DNA of 37,035 bases from Chromera velia (GCA_018398765.1 JAHBMJ010000683.1:1-37035); one strand, 5' to 3'. Shown: positions 1-14,211, numbered from the stretch's first letter. Numbers and translations: made by a program. Notes: generated by a model not told the origin, from the sequence alone.

Positions 1-697
1 TTAAGGGTCAGAGAGAAGAGGCGTGGCGCGCGCAGCATCATACCAGTCTAAATCGATCCGCGCATGCCGTCGAGCGAATTGTACATGTCAGCAATACATG
101 CATGAAGCGTTGCATGCGGGAAATTGCAATATACACGTGAACATGCATATAGAAAGTGCAGAACTGAAAGAGACTGAATGCGAGTGGACAGAAAAGCAAA
201 GAGCATGTCATATACGGGACATACAGACAAGTGTATTACATGAAATACAACAGATACAGATAGAGCAGACGTGCACGTGAGCGATCGATCGACCGATCGA
301 CCAAGAATTAGAAATACAGATAGAGAGTGTGTATCGAGGTCCGGACTAGAGAGATCTGTGAACTCGAGACCATTCCTGGAAGACCAGACTTACAAGTATA
401 TGTACAAGCGTGGATCTCTGAGCTTAGGTGAGCTAGGGATTCATCAACTAACCCTACAGTGCCAGTAACTTCCGTAACAGTGTGATCTAACATCAGGCAG
501 CCTGGGCGTAGATCAGTAATCAATAGTCAGTATGCCTGATATGAATCATTCTTAAATATTCTATTATGATGTCAGTGCAACTCTTCCTTTGCCTCTTTTT
601 GTTTCACTTCATTTTTTCCTGCGGCGGCATCCTGCCCCCTTAACAGTACGCTAGGTAGGACGTCTCAGTAACGTGTGCGATCTGGCGGGGTCTCCTT
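1..697. other. Non-coding left flank
   Basis: No convincing gene is visible here. The short open frames on both strands have no recognisable domain and no splice-consistent extension. A small GATCGATCGACC-type simple repeat lies around 280-302. The last part, about 540-697, is downstream of the minus-strand PUB gene and probably holds its 3' UTR, but I see no clear polyadenylation signal. Confidence 0.5.
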
Positions 698-1983
698 CTA
701 GGGTCTATACTTGCTGGGTGGGGGGCTCGGGGGCAGTCTGTTAAGAACATCACGGACCCGCTGACTGGGCACTGACGGAGGAAGGTATAAGGATCCCCGC
801 TTCTTCTCTTCCTCTTGCTGATCACACTGCCGTGTCTCTTCCCCTCCTCTTCCCTGGGGGCAAGAGGCGTGAGGGGAGGAGTCGATCAGAAAACCCGCAG
901 AGGCCAGCAGCTTCAGGGCAGAGGGATGTCTTCCCACCGTGCTGTGGAACCGCTGGTTGGCCAGAGAGATCCTCCGGTATTTGGGTTCCAACGGATGCGC
1001 AATAACGTTCTGCAGAATCAGGTGCAAAGTTCGGAGGGCCTCCTGAAAGGCCTCTGAGGACAGCAGAATTCTCAACTCACTCGCTGCTCGGTCTATGTGC
1101 TCGAACGCGGGAGCACTATTCACATTCCCCCCCTCAACGATGCTCTGCTGCTCGCTCGACGCGGCTCTGCATTTTTCAAGAAGAGCCCTCCACCGCTCCC
1201 GTCCCCACACCTCCACTAACCGAGATAAGGCTGTGACGGTGCGAGGGTTCACGCCAAGGGCCTCACGGTACTGAATGCCCTCTGCGTCCATCCATTCGAG
1301 CAGTGAGAGAAACTCTCTTCCTCCCCTTTCTGCCTTCTCAAACCGTTTTTTCAATGCAGACAAAGTCGAGGGGGTGAACGGATTTCCCTGGGAAAACCAC
1401 TGCCTCCACTGAATCTCATATTCTGTCTCCCTAACGTATCGGGTCCGGTTGAGTGAAGGATTGAAGAAGAAAAAGCGAGTTTGCCTGCCAGGAAACAAGT
1501 CACGATGCATGTCCCCGATCACCCTGCCCACGTCATACCCAAGCGTGCCCAGGTACCCGGTTCGGAGGCTCTCCTTCAACTCCCTCTTCGCTGCATCAGT
1601 GCTCATTCTGACTAGCCACTTGAAGTGCCGAGAGTTCAATTTGTGATTGGTATTTGTACTAAAACAATGCCAAAAACGGCTGCCAAAAGCATTCTGGAAG
1701 AAGAAAGGACGCGGATTTGGAAATTCTCTTACATCCAACGACGGAGGAAAATCCGATTCTGTCCGGATGCAGGTCTCGATGCACGCAGCGAGGACCGGCT
1801 TCAGACCTGCAGAAAGAGACTCACAGTCGAAACGGATGACTAGATACGACTAGATATCTGCCATTGGGATGCAGACAGAGATCTCGGACACACGCATGCG
1901 CACTTACTAGCGCTTACTAGCTCTCTCTCTTTTTCACGCTCTTTGTCTGTCTCTCTCTCTCTCCCCCCCCCTCTCTCTCTCTG

Positions 1984-2023
<40 letters not shown>

Positions 2024-3963
2024 TCATTCACACACAAATACACACGCACACACACGCACGCACACACACACACACACACACATTCAGGGGGGGGCACAGA
2101 ACACACAGGATTCGGAAGGGGAGAGGTGATTGAGTGTACAGGCAAACCACCAACCTTCAGGGGGTGGTGGGGGGTCCGAGTCCAGTCTGTCTTCCGATGC
2201 GAAGTGCTTGGCGACTTCCACCTCGTACGCTCGGACTTCGAGAGGCGTGTCAGGTTCGAACGCGTCCCAGCGGACAGAGGAGTTCTCACTTCGCAAACGC
2301 TTCATCGTCTCCCAGTCTCCGTGCAGTCTGCGCACAGGCGTAAGAGGTAAGTCCAAACACCAATCCCGAATGCATTATATTTGCAGAAATATCTCCACAT
2401 GCGCTCGCTCTCATCTACGTGACCAGTTCAATTCATTCATTCCTTCTTGTATGATCTAGCACCCAAAATGTTGTCTTTAGCGACCATACCCTCATAAGTT
2501 TTTGGCATTCATCCGATTTCATGTTTGTGCATCAGGACCCGTTTTGATAACTTACGACCTTACAAATCGACACCCATGTGACTCAAACGGCAGTGGTGCA
2601 CTGGACGGGCGACGTGGAAAGCTACCTGATCATCCGATCGGCCAGGCGTTCCCGTCGTTTCACGCAGGTAGGCTTCCACTCGGCTACCTGCACAGCGCCA
2701 CTCATCGAAAAGCGGACAGGGCTCATCCCTTTCCCGCAACCAGCGTAAAACCTCTAACTGATCGTGATGACAGGCATAATAACAGAGCCACCTGTGCGGG
2801 GGAACAGGCGGATCGAGGCACCGAGTCCACTGAAGGAACTCGATTGCACGCTCAGGGGGGCCCCGACGGATGACTGCGGCGGCTGGGTCTTGGTCGCTGC
2901 GTGGAGACCACCTTCTGATGCGGTCGTCTTTGGCAGCAAATGCAATTTGATGGAAACGCGCCTTGGCGTCAGGATTTTCCAACAGCCCCCCCCCCAATTT
3001 CTCTGCTGCCCAATCATACAGTCGTTGTATGTCTGCGAGGGACACATTTGCGACTGCTGCACACACCAGAAGGTACTTAACAAAGGTGGCTGCGTACTCA
3101 AGGTCGGTGTTCCAGTCCCCCTCCTTGCCAGGGGGGAAGACGGAAGCCTCGACCTTCCCCATTTCCCCCTTCAAAACCCAGACCTGAAGCAGTGCCGCTG
3201 CCTCATTGCACGTATTTCGGTAACGCTGGACGGACTCCCCAACCGTGTCATCTCTGAAAATCCGGAGACCCTTCGACGCCAAACGCTCCCGCACAGACAA
3301 CGGAAGCAATGACAAAGCCTCCAAATGTTCTGTGCTGACTTCCATGGCACTGGCCTCCGGGAGTTGGGCGAGGAGGAGAGGCACAACCCAAGTCTGACCG
3401 TCTACAACAAACTGATGCAGCCAGTCGACAGGGCTCTCACCCTTCCCTCTGCCAGAAATCAAACCCTGTACAACTTTGATAGGATCGACAACATCTAAAA
3501 GCCTCGGGAGCAAGCGCTTAAACAACTCTCTATTGTTGCCCCAGGCTGCACCCTTGGGCAAGGCACAAAAATTGGAAAAGGAGGCGAGGCTTTGGGGAGA
3601 CAACTCTGCCTCCCGTGTGAGAAGTCCGAACGAATGAATTCGAGAGCTACCAGCAAGCACAGCCAACACGCCCTCCCTATCCTTGATACCTGCAAGAGCG
3701 AACAGCAGGTGCTCGGGTTCTGGTGGTTGCGGGAGAGCGAGAAGCCACCTGACCAGACGGGCATTGCAGGTTGAAACTACCTCCTCTGTCACCTTTGTTT
3801 TCTTTTCGTTGAAAATGGAAGACACCTTTTCGTCAAGCAGCTTGCACACAGATCGAGTCACCACAGAAGCATGGGATGAAACAAATCTGAGGAGGTGCTC
3901 AGAGGGAGCAGAGGCAATGAGGTCAGTGAGAGGGAAAGGAATGCTCTCAGTCATGGTTGACAT
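698..3963 (-). CDS. Ankyrin-like / PUB-domain protein (3 exons, 821 aa)
   Basis: Exons on the minus strand are 3963-2564, 2327-2155 and 1590-698. Donors are GTAAGG and GTTGGT; acceptors are GCGCAG and ATGCAG. Phases match (2, then 1) and the total is 2,466 nt. Residues 1-466 are mostly helical. Around 400-500 there are degenerate ankyrin-like units, with HHDQLEVLRWLRERDEPCP in exon 1 and HGDWETMKRLRSENSSVRW starting exon 2. At about residues 700-765 (genomic 869-1057) there is a PUB domain, with pattern L..ILQN.IAHP.E.KYRRI...N..F...VG..P.AL.LL..AGF. In known families PUB domains (PNGase, UBXD1, HOIP) bind the C-terminal tail of the AAA ATPase p97/VCP. A p97 or ubiquitin adaptor role is therefore likely, but the pairing with ankyrin-like units is unfamiliar to me. 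The tail is low-complexity and Pro/Ser/Arg-rich. The start is ATG 3963, with an alternative in-frame ATG at 3954. Intron 2 carries a long microsatellite. The exon 2 to exon 3 join is the least certain part; exon 3 could belong to a separate gene starting at ATG 1606. Confidence 0.66.
1920..2084. repeat. (CT)n and (CA)n microsatellites in intron 2 of the PUB gene
   Basis: A CT-rich tract at about 1920-1982, interrupted by a run of C, is followed by a CA tract at about 1986-2084 with a short interruption. Both lie in the predicted second intron of the minus-strand gene. Apparent open frames across the tract are poly-CV artefacts. Confidence 0.9.
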
Positions 3964-4613
3964 CCAGAAACACGCTCAGTCTGCAAAGACTTTCAGGCTG
4001 CACGAATTAAAAATTTAGATCAACTGCGTTTCTGACCCTTCTGCAGTTGTGACGATGCTCTGGACATGGACTCCTCAAAAAGATCTCGACACATTCATGG
4101 CCGTGCCAGAGGTGGCCACTCATGGCCATCTCAGGATCGACTGGGCCACTGAGGATCACTGAGGTGGCTTTGACTGCATGAGATCGATCCGATTCGATCG
4201 TCGCGCGATTTTTGAGGTCCCGCTATGGTCCCGCAGCGACTCCCGCTGCCGATTTTGCAAGCCCCGGCCGCGCGCGCCCGGCGGTCCGCCTGCATGCGCA
4301 TGCTTCCTGGCCGGTCCCCGCGGCCCACCAGTGTCAGACAGGATCATTGCATGCATGTGTGACAAGATCTGACAAGAAGTGGGAGATTTTCATAAGACTC
4401 AACGGCCACTAAGTAAGGAGACCGGGTGGATTGAACTCCAGTTCCACGAATTCGACCGTTGTGCAAAGCGCCAGCAGCATTCCTCGTCCTTTTGATTGTT
4501 TTTGCCCACTGAGGATTGATTTCCTGTTACTGTCTCTTTCCCTTGAACAACGCGTTGCAATAGAGCAACGGGTGGACGCAGGCGGAGTGCCAGAAAAATA
4601 GCAGGAAGGCACG
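3964..4613. promoter_or_regulatory. Shared divergent promoter region (PUB gene / IFT172)
   Basis: These 650 bp separate the two start codons of head-to-head genes, so both promoters must lie here. A GC-rich core at about 4255-4330 (CCGGCCGCGCGCGCCCGGCGG) holds TGCATGC at 4291-4297, and another copy is at 4348-4354. GCATGC-type sites are bound by some ApiAP2 factors in apicomplexans; relevance here is inferred. I see no TATA box or initiator that I can defend. Confidence 0.45.
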
Positions 4614-7600
4614 ATGCAGCTCCGATACCAAAAGAACGTGCAGAAGCCTGCGGACGGGATGCAGAAGGTCACCAGTGTCGCCTGGTCACCCAACAAGATG
4701 CGTCTGGCTGTGGTGACCGTCGACAGGATCGTGCAGCTCTACGACGAGAATGGGGACAAGAAGGATCGGTTCGCTACGAAGCCCGCAGATAAGGCACAAC
4801 GAACTTATGTGGTCAGAGCGATGGCGTTCTCTCCTTGCAGTACAAAGCTTGCGATTGCGCAGTCAGATAACATTGTGTTCATCTACAAGCTCGGGGAATC
4901 TTGGGCCGATAAGAAGAGCATCTGCAATAAATTTCCCCAAACAAGTCCTGTCAACTGCCTCACCTGGCCGTCATCCCGCCCCTCCGAGGTCGTCTTCGGC
5001 CTTGCAGAGGGGCGGGTCAAAATCGGACAGCTGAAGTCAAACAAGGCAGCCACGCTCTACTCAGCAGAAGGGTGAGTGAACCCCCCTCACACAAAGATTC
5101 GATGTGTACACGTGAGAGAGGAGCAGAGGAGACGGCGTAGGTATCCAAGTCAAATAAAGAGACGTTTTCACCTCTGTCATGTCATTTGATGGCGATCTCT
5201 CCAGCAAGCAGTCAACAACTCCAGCTCCCCCCCCTTCTCGGCGTATTTCCTTCCGCCAACTGCCAAGTGCCTCCCACCCCCCTTTGCCCCTTTCTCCCGC
5301 AGCTTGTCGTCTTTCATCTGTCCCGCCCCTCGCGCAAATATTCGCATCACCTCCGATTCATATTTTACCTCATGATGTATATGCCTCTCCGTGTTTGGAT
5401 TTCTTTTCCCCGTATGCATTATTCACCCCTGCTTTCTGTCTTCACACACATGCCCCTTCTTGCAGGTCCTTCTGCATCTCCCTTGCCTCCTCCCCGAGCG
5501 GTAACGCCATCATCTCAGGTCATCTCGACGGCAGCATCTACAGATTCGTCTTCGAAGGCCCCGGGTCTGGTCCCATCGCAGGCAAACTCTGCACCGTCCC
5601 CTCTCCCCCCCAGGCCCTCGCGTGGGGGCAGGCAATCTCCGTGGGGGGCACTGACGGGATCGTCAGGTTCTACACTGAGGAGGGGAAAGAGGTGAGTGGA
5701 ACTGAAGGTATAGACGGCCTCTTTCTGATTGTCGAACCTGGTTTGGTCCTATCCAGAGAGAGGGTAGATGCGTAGGTGACTGAAACCGCCTCCCTCCCGC
5801 TTGACTGTGCCTAGGCTCCCGCTCCCGTCTCTCTGTCCCCTCCTTGACTCCTTCCCCCCCGCCCTCTCTGTTTGTGCGTTTGTGGGCTGTGAATGTGGTG
5901 AAGACGTCTGGAGTGCTTTAGCGGTCCCCATCGATTCACTGCATGCAACCAGCTGTGCTCTCTTTTGTTCGTGGTGTTCCCGCATAGCCGCAAATCCGAT
6001 GTGCACGTGAGGGACGATGCACAACAAATGCAGTACTGCTTGTGAACCGTGCACGTTGCACTGTACCCTTTCAATTCATCGGACCTGATTGCAGCAAGCC
6101 CGGTTTACAGCCACAGGGCCACAGTCTGGTGGGGCTGGTATGGGTGCGAAGGATTTTACCTGTGCTTCTTTTTCGCCTTCCGGGGAGTCCGTTGCCGTAG
6201 GGAGCTTCAACCAGTTTGTTGTTTATGCCCTGAAGCAGACAGCCAGGGGGAGGCAGTGGGACGTGGCAGTGCAGAAGCAGATCAAGAACCTTTACTCAGT
6301 CACTGCACTGGCGTGGAAAGAAGACGGGAGCAAATTGGCGGTAAGTAAGTGAGCAAGTAGATGGTGAGAAGTGAGCAAAGCAGAGTTGAGTGTCTGTAAG
6401 TGGGCGATTGACATGTGAGTTGGCAATTCATTTGGAGGCTGGGTGGAGGTTTTTGCGGTGGTTCAAAGTGAGCACTGAAGGTGAAGGACTTGGCGTATGC
6501 GTCTCTGTCTATGTGGCTGTCTTGAGTTCTTGAGACAGATCCGTCTGACATGCCAATTTTGTCTGTGTGGTCTCCTTCCTGGAAATGCCTGCATACCTGT
6601 ATGCCGGTTGGGCTGTCTGCATCTATCCTGTTCATGACCTGGCTTCCCTCTGTGTGCGTGTGTTCCTGCAGGTCGGGTCTCTCTGCGGGTCTGTGGACAT
6701 CTTTGACGCCTCGATGAGGAGGTGCAGGTACAGGAATACCCACGAGTTCACGTACATCTCCACGAGTGCCGTCCTTGTGACTGACCTGAGGTCGCAGAAG
6801 TCTGTCACAGTGAAGAGCTCAGGGGGGTATGAGATCTCGAAGATTAACGTCTTCCAAGATAGGTAGGTTAGCGCATGGGTATGGGGAAAGAAGGGGGAAT
6901 CAACAAATGAATGTGTGAATGGAGTAAGAAAGGGAGAGCGAGCGGGCGCACAGGAGAGAGACTGACTGGGAGGGGAAGGCAGGGACAATGGATCTATCCC
7001 CATCGTTCCGGCCACTCTTTCCGTGCGTTTGCTCTGACTACCTATCCTATCCGGATGTGTTTGTTCTGTTGAGCTTTTTCTTTTTTTGCGCAAATGTGCC
7101 CTGCAGGTATCTGGTTGCCCACACGAGCGACTCCATCATCCTCTGTGACCTGGAGGGAGAGATAGAGGCGGCAGCTCAGGGGAAGAAGGCGGGAGGAAAG
7201 ACCAGTGAAGTGCTGACGAGGAGAGACGAGGCAGTGAGGGCAAAGTTCAACTTTGATTACTCTCACATCTGTCTTGTCTTTAGGGTCAGTGGGTCTTTGG
7301 GTCTCCTCAAAGGATTAGTTCTTTTTCTCTCCCTTCTGTCTTCCTCTCATGCTTCCCTCGCCTCCTGCACTTTTCTTCCCCTGTTTTCATTCCCTCTCGC
7401 TGTCTTCCATTCTTTCTTTTATCTGCTTCTTAATTCGGTTTGTTTGCTGCGCTCTGTTGCAGGCTGGAGAGCTGATGATCATCGAATACGGGAAAGATGA
7501 TCCGATCGGTCGGTCGGTTGGTTGGATGGTTTGTGGGGGGGCAGATCGGTTGGCTGAATTTGTGGTCCCCTTTTTCTTCGTCTCTTGTTTCTTTTCTGGT

Positions 7601-10600
7601 GCTTCCTCGAGTCCTTCTTTTGGTGCGTTGGTGACTGCAGGGAGAATAGATCAGTGGGTAGAGGCGTGACGATTTGACTCCATGCATTCTCTCTGTTTCC
7701 TTCTGCCCTCTGTGTGCGCGTTCTCTTTCCTTGTTCTTCACTCACTCATGCAGTCGTTGATTCTTTCACCTACTGACTCAGTCCGTGTGTGCATCAAGTC
7801 TTCCATTCCGATCCATTTTCTTTCTTGTCTCCTCTCAATTCGCCTGCAGGAACTGTGCGCACTGAGGTCATGTCCCCTCATCTGGTCTCTGTGCGGGTGG
7901 ACGTTGAGGGCGCGGGGGCGACTTCGGGAAAGGTCGGGAGAGAGAGTCTTTGCTTCGTTCCGTTTTTTCTTTTCTGTGCGTCGACGGGGATACTTGGAAG
8001 GAAATTCGGGATGGATGGATTGAATCAGCTATCCCGTCAGCAATAGAGAAAAGGGAGGGAATGGATAAGGAAATGGAGGAAGTGGAATGGAAAGAAAGAA
8101 TGAATACGTCAGAGTCTTTCCGAAAACAAAAGTCCTCTTCCTTGAGTGAGAGTCTGTCGGTTTGTTTTCTCTTCAATTGAGCAGCACCTTCTCAAGCAGA
8201 AGCATGAAGATTTCTTTTCTTTTCTTTCACTAACATGATGACTGCCTGCAGGGCCGAGAGAGGAAGCAGATCATCGCATTTCTGCTGGATCTCCAGACAA
8301 TACGGTTTGTCGGTGCTTTTCTTTCCTTTTTCCGTACGTTTTTAATTTGTGCGTGCCTCGCCTTCCTTCGCAGGACTTTGTTTCACAACCCCCTCAAAGG
8401 ACTTCACCACCCCGTTTTTCTTTTTTTGCTTTTGCAATCGAAGAAGACACATTTCCTCCTCTCGGGGGGCTGTTTTTCTCTCTTGCCTGTCTGCAAAAGG
8501 GGAGGCGATCTCGCACTTTTATTCTGGGCATCTGTGTGGGTGGCAGCCGTGGTCCTGCTCGGTGCTTTTCTCTCTCACTCACCCAGGAACGAACGAGGCA
8601 TCCCCCGCCCATCCTTTCCCTTTCCCCCCCCTGCTTCCCCGCCTGCCTCATGCCCAAATGGGTGCCTGCAGGATTCTGGATCTGGGCACACAGGCAACTC
8701 TGGGCACTGTGAATCATGACTCGAAGATCGACTTTCTGGAGTTGAACCATATGTGAGTAGGTGCATGGGTGGTGGATTGGTGGGAAGGGGGGCTTGGTGT
8801 ACGTCTCTGTTTCCTTTGAGAGTTTCAAACTTCTCTGTTGAAGTCGCCGAATGATGCTTGCAGTTCAAATGACCAACGTGTCGATGAATGCGCATGCTTT
8901 GCTCATTCGTCTGAGTGTCTGTCTGTGAATGCAGGGGGGACAAGCTGATCTTCCGAGACAAGCGGAAGCAGCTCCACTTGTTCAATTGCGCTGAGCAAGA
9001 CCGAGCTACTCTGTTGAACTTCTGCTCGTACGTCCAATGGGTTCCTCTGAGTGATGTGGTGGTGGCACAGAGCAGGAGCCAGCTGTGCGTGTGGTACTCA
9101 ATCAGCGCTCCTGATAAAGTGACCATCCATGAGGTCAGGGGGTTGGGAGGGAGGGGAGTTGTGGAGAATAGTGGACTGTTTGTTCTTTCTTTGTCAGTTG
9201 CTTCGTCTCATAGCATTGCGTTTGTGACACGTCAGGCTTCTTTGCTCGGAATTACCGCAATATATTGATTCACTGCTGTCTGAGTGAATGAATGGATGGA
9301 TGCAGGTGGGAGGGGAGGTTGAGCAGATCACCCGAGAGCCTGGCCGCACGACCGTTCTTGTGGAGGAGCCTGGAGGGACTGTTGGGTATGAGCTGGACGA
9401 GGCGCTCATCTCTTTTGGGGCCTGTGCGGAGAGAGGACTGTTCGCAGACGCTGTCGACCTGTTGTCTAAGTTGCCTCTCACAGGTCCGTCAGTTCGAGAG
9501 TAGGCACCATGCTTCATATGGAAATCTCAAAGTTTCAGCGAGCGGAAGAAAGATGAGGGGCGAAGGATGGATTCTGTGCAGATGTGTTGACTTTCTTGTC
9601 AACTTCTGTTCGCACAAGACTGAAGGGGCGGTCTGCGTTCGTTTCTTGTCAAACCGAATCGGGCCTGTGTGTGTGACCTTTTTTTTGGTATGGCGCTCGC
9701 AGAAGGTCAGCCCATCCACCTATCTTCGTTGCTGCCAATCTTTTTTGGTGCAGGTGAGACTGAGGCTCTCTGGAGGCAGCTGGCAAGCAAAGCTTTGGAG
9801 GCAGAAGAGCTGGCGGTGGCAGAGGCTTGTTGTGCAACTGTGGGGGACGTTGCCCGTGCACGCTTCATACATAAGGTTGGTTGGTTCGTTGGTTCCAGAA
9901 TTGGAAACGAACACGCACGAGAAAAGAAATCCAAACAAGCTGTCATACAGGGGGTCGGTCCATCTTTGGTTCTGCGCTGAGGAAGCAGAAAAGTAATTTT
10001 TGCGAAGTCCGGAAGATCCACACACACAGAGATGCACATCACACATACACCCAAACACGTGTACGCAGATTCAAGCATCCCCCTCCACTTGGATCCGTCC
10101 GCGGTCACTTTTTGCCTTTTTGTCCCGTCGCCTAGCTGTCTCCTCAGTACATTGAGATGTTTCTTTTGCGTGCGCCTGCAACCTCCGGGCTTCTTTCTCT
10201 AATGCCCAAGACTGCATGCGATTGTGCGTGATCCCCTCTGTATATGGGTGTGTGATCCCATGCAGACGATCCAGATCGCTGCAACACACGCTGCGGAGAC
10301 GGGAAGTAACGGGAAATCGTATTTCGTCGTTCAGGCGCGGTGAGTCAGTGAGTCATGCATTCATTCACTGGGCTTGGAGGGTCAATGTGAGGACCGATGG
10401 ATGAGGGCGTAGGTATGTATGAGACCTGAAGGACCAATATTTGAGCGATCTTGGTCGAAGAAATCAGTGTGGATGTTCCAGGAAAGGGAGAAAAATGAGG
10501 AAATAAATCTCTCACTGTCTGCTGTTTGTTTGCGTGGTTGATTGCATTGCATGCAGTCTGGCGATGTTGGTGAAGCACTTCCAGAGAGCCGAGGCCCTGC

Positions 10601-11135
10601 TGCTGGACAACGGCGGTCTTGCGGATGCCATGGCGATGTACGAGGAGCTGCACAGATTTGATGACGCACTGAGGTTGGCAGAGAAGCACGCACACCCACA
10701 GGTCAGCAGAGAGCACGGGGGGGGGTGGAAAGGTCTAACTGATTTTCTTGAACATCATAGGCTGTCTCAATGTTTTCTCTATTCGACACCTCAGCATGGG
10801 GCACCAGGAAATGAATGAGGACTTCTGGTACTTGCGGGTGCTGCAATGCAGCTAAAAGTGTATGAATTGGTGGCTGCACCAACAGGCACCATGACGGAGG
10901 GAAGCTTTCCATAAGAACCTTATTTGTCCCTCGCTGTATGGCTTGGCTGCAGGTGGAGACCCTTCGGCAGCGGTACCTGCAGCACCTTCTGACAACAGGG
11001 CAAGAGGAGAGCGCGGCTCTGTTGGAAGAGAAGAGGGGAAGGTATGAGGAGACGATAGAGCTGTACTTGAGGGGGGGTCTGGCTGCAAAGGCTGCGGCAA
11101 TCGTCAACTCACATCCTGCACAGTACTCTCCACAG

Positions 11136-11171
<36 letters not shown>

Positions 11172-14100
11172 TTCGTTCATCGTTGCTTGGCCGATTTCCC
11201 AATTGGGGTGTCTCTTCCCGCCCCCTCTCCCCTCTCTCTTGTTATAAAGAAGTCGCTTTGCTTCACCCCTGTGTCCTCCGTTCCCTCAACCCCCTCCCCT
11301 TCCCTTTCTGTCCTCTAAACGCACGTGCAGCTCCTCCAACGCATCGCCTCTGCCCTGACCTCCTCTGGTCTCGACGGGCGGGCAGGGGAGCTCTACGAGA
11401 AGATGGGCATGACTGCACCTGCTTTGGAAAGCTACAGGAGGGGGAGGACCTACAGGAAGGCGGTGGAACTGGCGAGGTCTGCTCGGCCGAACGAGGTTGT
11501 GGCGTTGGAAGAGGAGTGGGCGGACTGGCTTGTATCTCAGGGGTCAGTTGCGGTTTCTTTCTGCTCAAGGTGCCAGCCATATGTATGGTTTTTCTCGTTC
11601 TCTTTGTCTGTGAAAAAAAAAAGAAAGAGAAGGACTTCGCCCGTCGCCTTGCGCTTCTCATCTCTGGGTTGTTTGGTGGGTGCATGGGAACACATTCGTC
11701 TGTCAAGGCCCCATTGGATCACATTCCCAATTCAATTAACATCATGCATGATGGATGTTCTTTCTCCATGGCCAAAAAAACACGCATTCATACACGTTTT
11801 CCTGCCCTCTTCGAGCCGATACGATAACTCGGGGTCCTTTTACGCAAACCCCCTCTTTCTCTTGTTGCTTGCAGTCAGTACGACGCCGCCGTGAACCACT
11901 TCATCGAGGCCAACGAGCACAGGAAGGCTATCGAGGCCTGCATGTCTGCCCGTCTATGGAACAGGGCGGAGGAGCTAGTAGACCAACTTAGCCTCTCCAC
12001 AGGCGCACAGGGACCCTTGGCACCGTCGGACCCTTCTGTGCAACCCCTGTTGCTGAGAATAGCTGAGCATTATGCGAAGGCACGGCAGCTCGGGCAGGCA
12101 GAGCGTCTGTATGTGAAGGCAGGCAGAGCGTCTGACGCAGTGACGCTGTACCTGAACCATAGGCAGGTCCAGGAGGCTCAGAGGGTAGCGAGGAGTCATT
12201 TAGATGAGAAGGAGTCGAAGGAACTCCACAGGAAACTGGCCATCAAACTGGAGGCAGAGGGAAAACTCATCGTCAGTCAGGATCATGTGAACAGTCCTGT
12301 TGTTTGAGCTCAGCAGGCAGCTGCTCAAAAAGAGCAAAGCGCAAAGAGGAATTAAAGATGTAGCGATCGCCCTTTATTTTTCTGGAGAATTTCCATTTTT
12401 CTTTTCACCGTTTACCCTTTTAGCTGGAAGAGATACGCATGTTTGACACAGTGAGGTCTGACGATAGAAGATGAGAAGATGATGTTTCAAAGTGACTTGA
12501 AACTTCTCAGTGCGTTTCCTGCTTCTATTGATCTCGTTCGTATGGATGAGTTTGCTTGCGCTGGCATTCTCCTCATTTGTGTTCGGCCTATCAATCCCCC
12601 CTCTGCAGGAGGCTGAGGAGCTCTACGTGGCAGGAGGGGACGTCGATCTTGCCATCCATATGTACAAAAAGAGGGAGACGTTTGACCAGATGCTCCGACT
12701 AGTGGCCAAGTACAGGGCGAACCTGTTGAACGACACGTACAAGGTCTTGGCAGAGCACATGGAGATGAAGGGGAACCTGGTGATGGCAGAGCACTACTAC
12801 ATCGGTGGGTTGGTTGGAGGAGGGAGAGGGGTGGGTGGGGTGGGAAGGGGTCATGCATGATGCAGACTGGATGGACGTCCAGGCATCATCTTCGAATATC
12901 GTTCACTGCAGATGTCTTCTCTTTTTTTGTTTTCGCTTCATGGGCCTTCGTTTCCTTCGGCATCCCACTTCCAACCAAGACTGTCTGTCTGCCGGCTGTT
13001 TTTTGTACCTGTCTGTCTACTTTGTCGCTTCGCCGAGACACCCGACTCTCTCTCACATAATGTGTTGATGCCACGAACCATCCTGAATCTAATGAAACGA
13101 AATGAGTTTTTGCTTGCAGATGCGGGGCTCTGGCAGAATGCTGTGGCGATGCACCGCAACCTGGGCCGGTGGGACGATGCCAAGAGAGTGGCAAGGACGC
13201 AGGGCGGACAGGCAGCTCTGCACAAAGTTGTCCTGGCACACGCTCAGACAGTGGCTCGGGAGAACGATTCGGCGAATGGGACGGCAAAGGACGCAGGGGT
13301 ACAGCTTCTCTTGAGGGTGAGTTGATGGGGTCTGCCGCTTCTGTGTATGCCTGTTCTGTTCGTGGTTGATCAGCAAAGAGAAAAGAGCCATTGAAGAAAG
13401 CAGGGGGTGCTCTTACACGTTTCATTCAAGCATCCGTAAAAAGTGTCTTTTCGGTTCTGGCTGGATTCTTCATGGCTGGCCTCCTTCTGCTTTCTGTGTG
13501 GACGAGAGGATCTGTTTTTTCAATTGACCTGATCTAATCTCGAGAAAGCGTCGATTGTGCTCCCATTGCACGACTATCAAAGAATCACAGAAGAGTGCGT
13601 TTTCAAAAATTGCATTCGGATGTGTTCATCAAGTGAACATGTTTGAATGCTAGCATGCACACTTTGGTTGCTTTGTTGGCCTCCCTACATGCAGCACAAC
13701 TTCCCCGAGCTGGCTGTTGACTATGTCCTGGAGCACAAGAACTTCGCCTACGCATTTGAGCTCGCACGTGCGCACTGCAAGTCTCGTCTCCAGGACGTCC
13801 ACCTGAAGAGGGCGTTGCAGATGGAGGACGACAACAGGTTCAGAGAGGCCGAGGAGGACTTTATTGCAGCAGGCAGACCGAAGGAGGCGATTGAGATGTA
13901 CGCATACGGAGGGGACTGGATGTCGGCAGAGAGGGTCGCGGAGAACTACCATCCTGCCTCTGTGCCCGAAATCAAAGTGAAACACGCACAGGAGAAAGCA
14001 GAGAAGGGAAACACTCAAGTAAGTCCCGCCCTCTCTCTTTGTGTGCGTGCGTGTTCTTTTTGCGTCCTTCAGATCCTTCCCCCGTTTCCTGCCCTACACC

Positions 14101-14180
14101 TTTCCCACTTTCCCGCACTCCTCCCTTTCTCACCCGTTATCTCTTGATGCACGTCGCCTTGCTTCCCCTCCCCTCCCTCC

Positions 14181-14211
<31 letters not shown>

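Noticed and set aside
1840-2289. Open frame over the (CA)n/(CT)n tract on the minus strand
   Set aside because: The protein is poly-CV and RE repeats from the microsatellite, and a different minus-strand frame at 2155-2327 fits as an exon.
5179-5775. Long plus-strand open frame over IFT172 intron 1 and exon 2
   Set aside because: Only 5466-5691 matches IFT172. The upstream Pro/Ser-rich part is intron between a GTGAGT donor and a TTGCAG acceptor.
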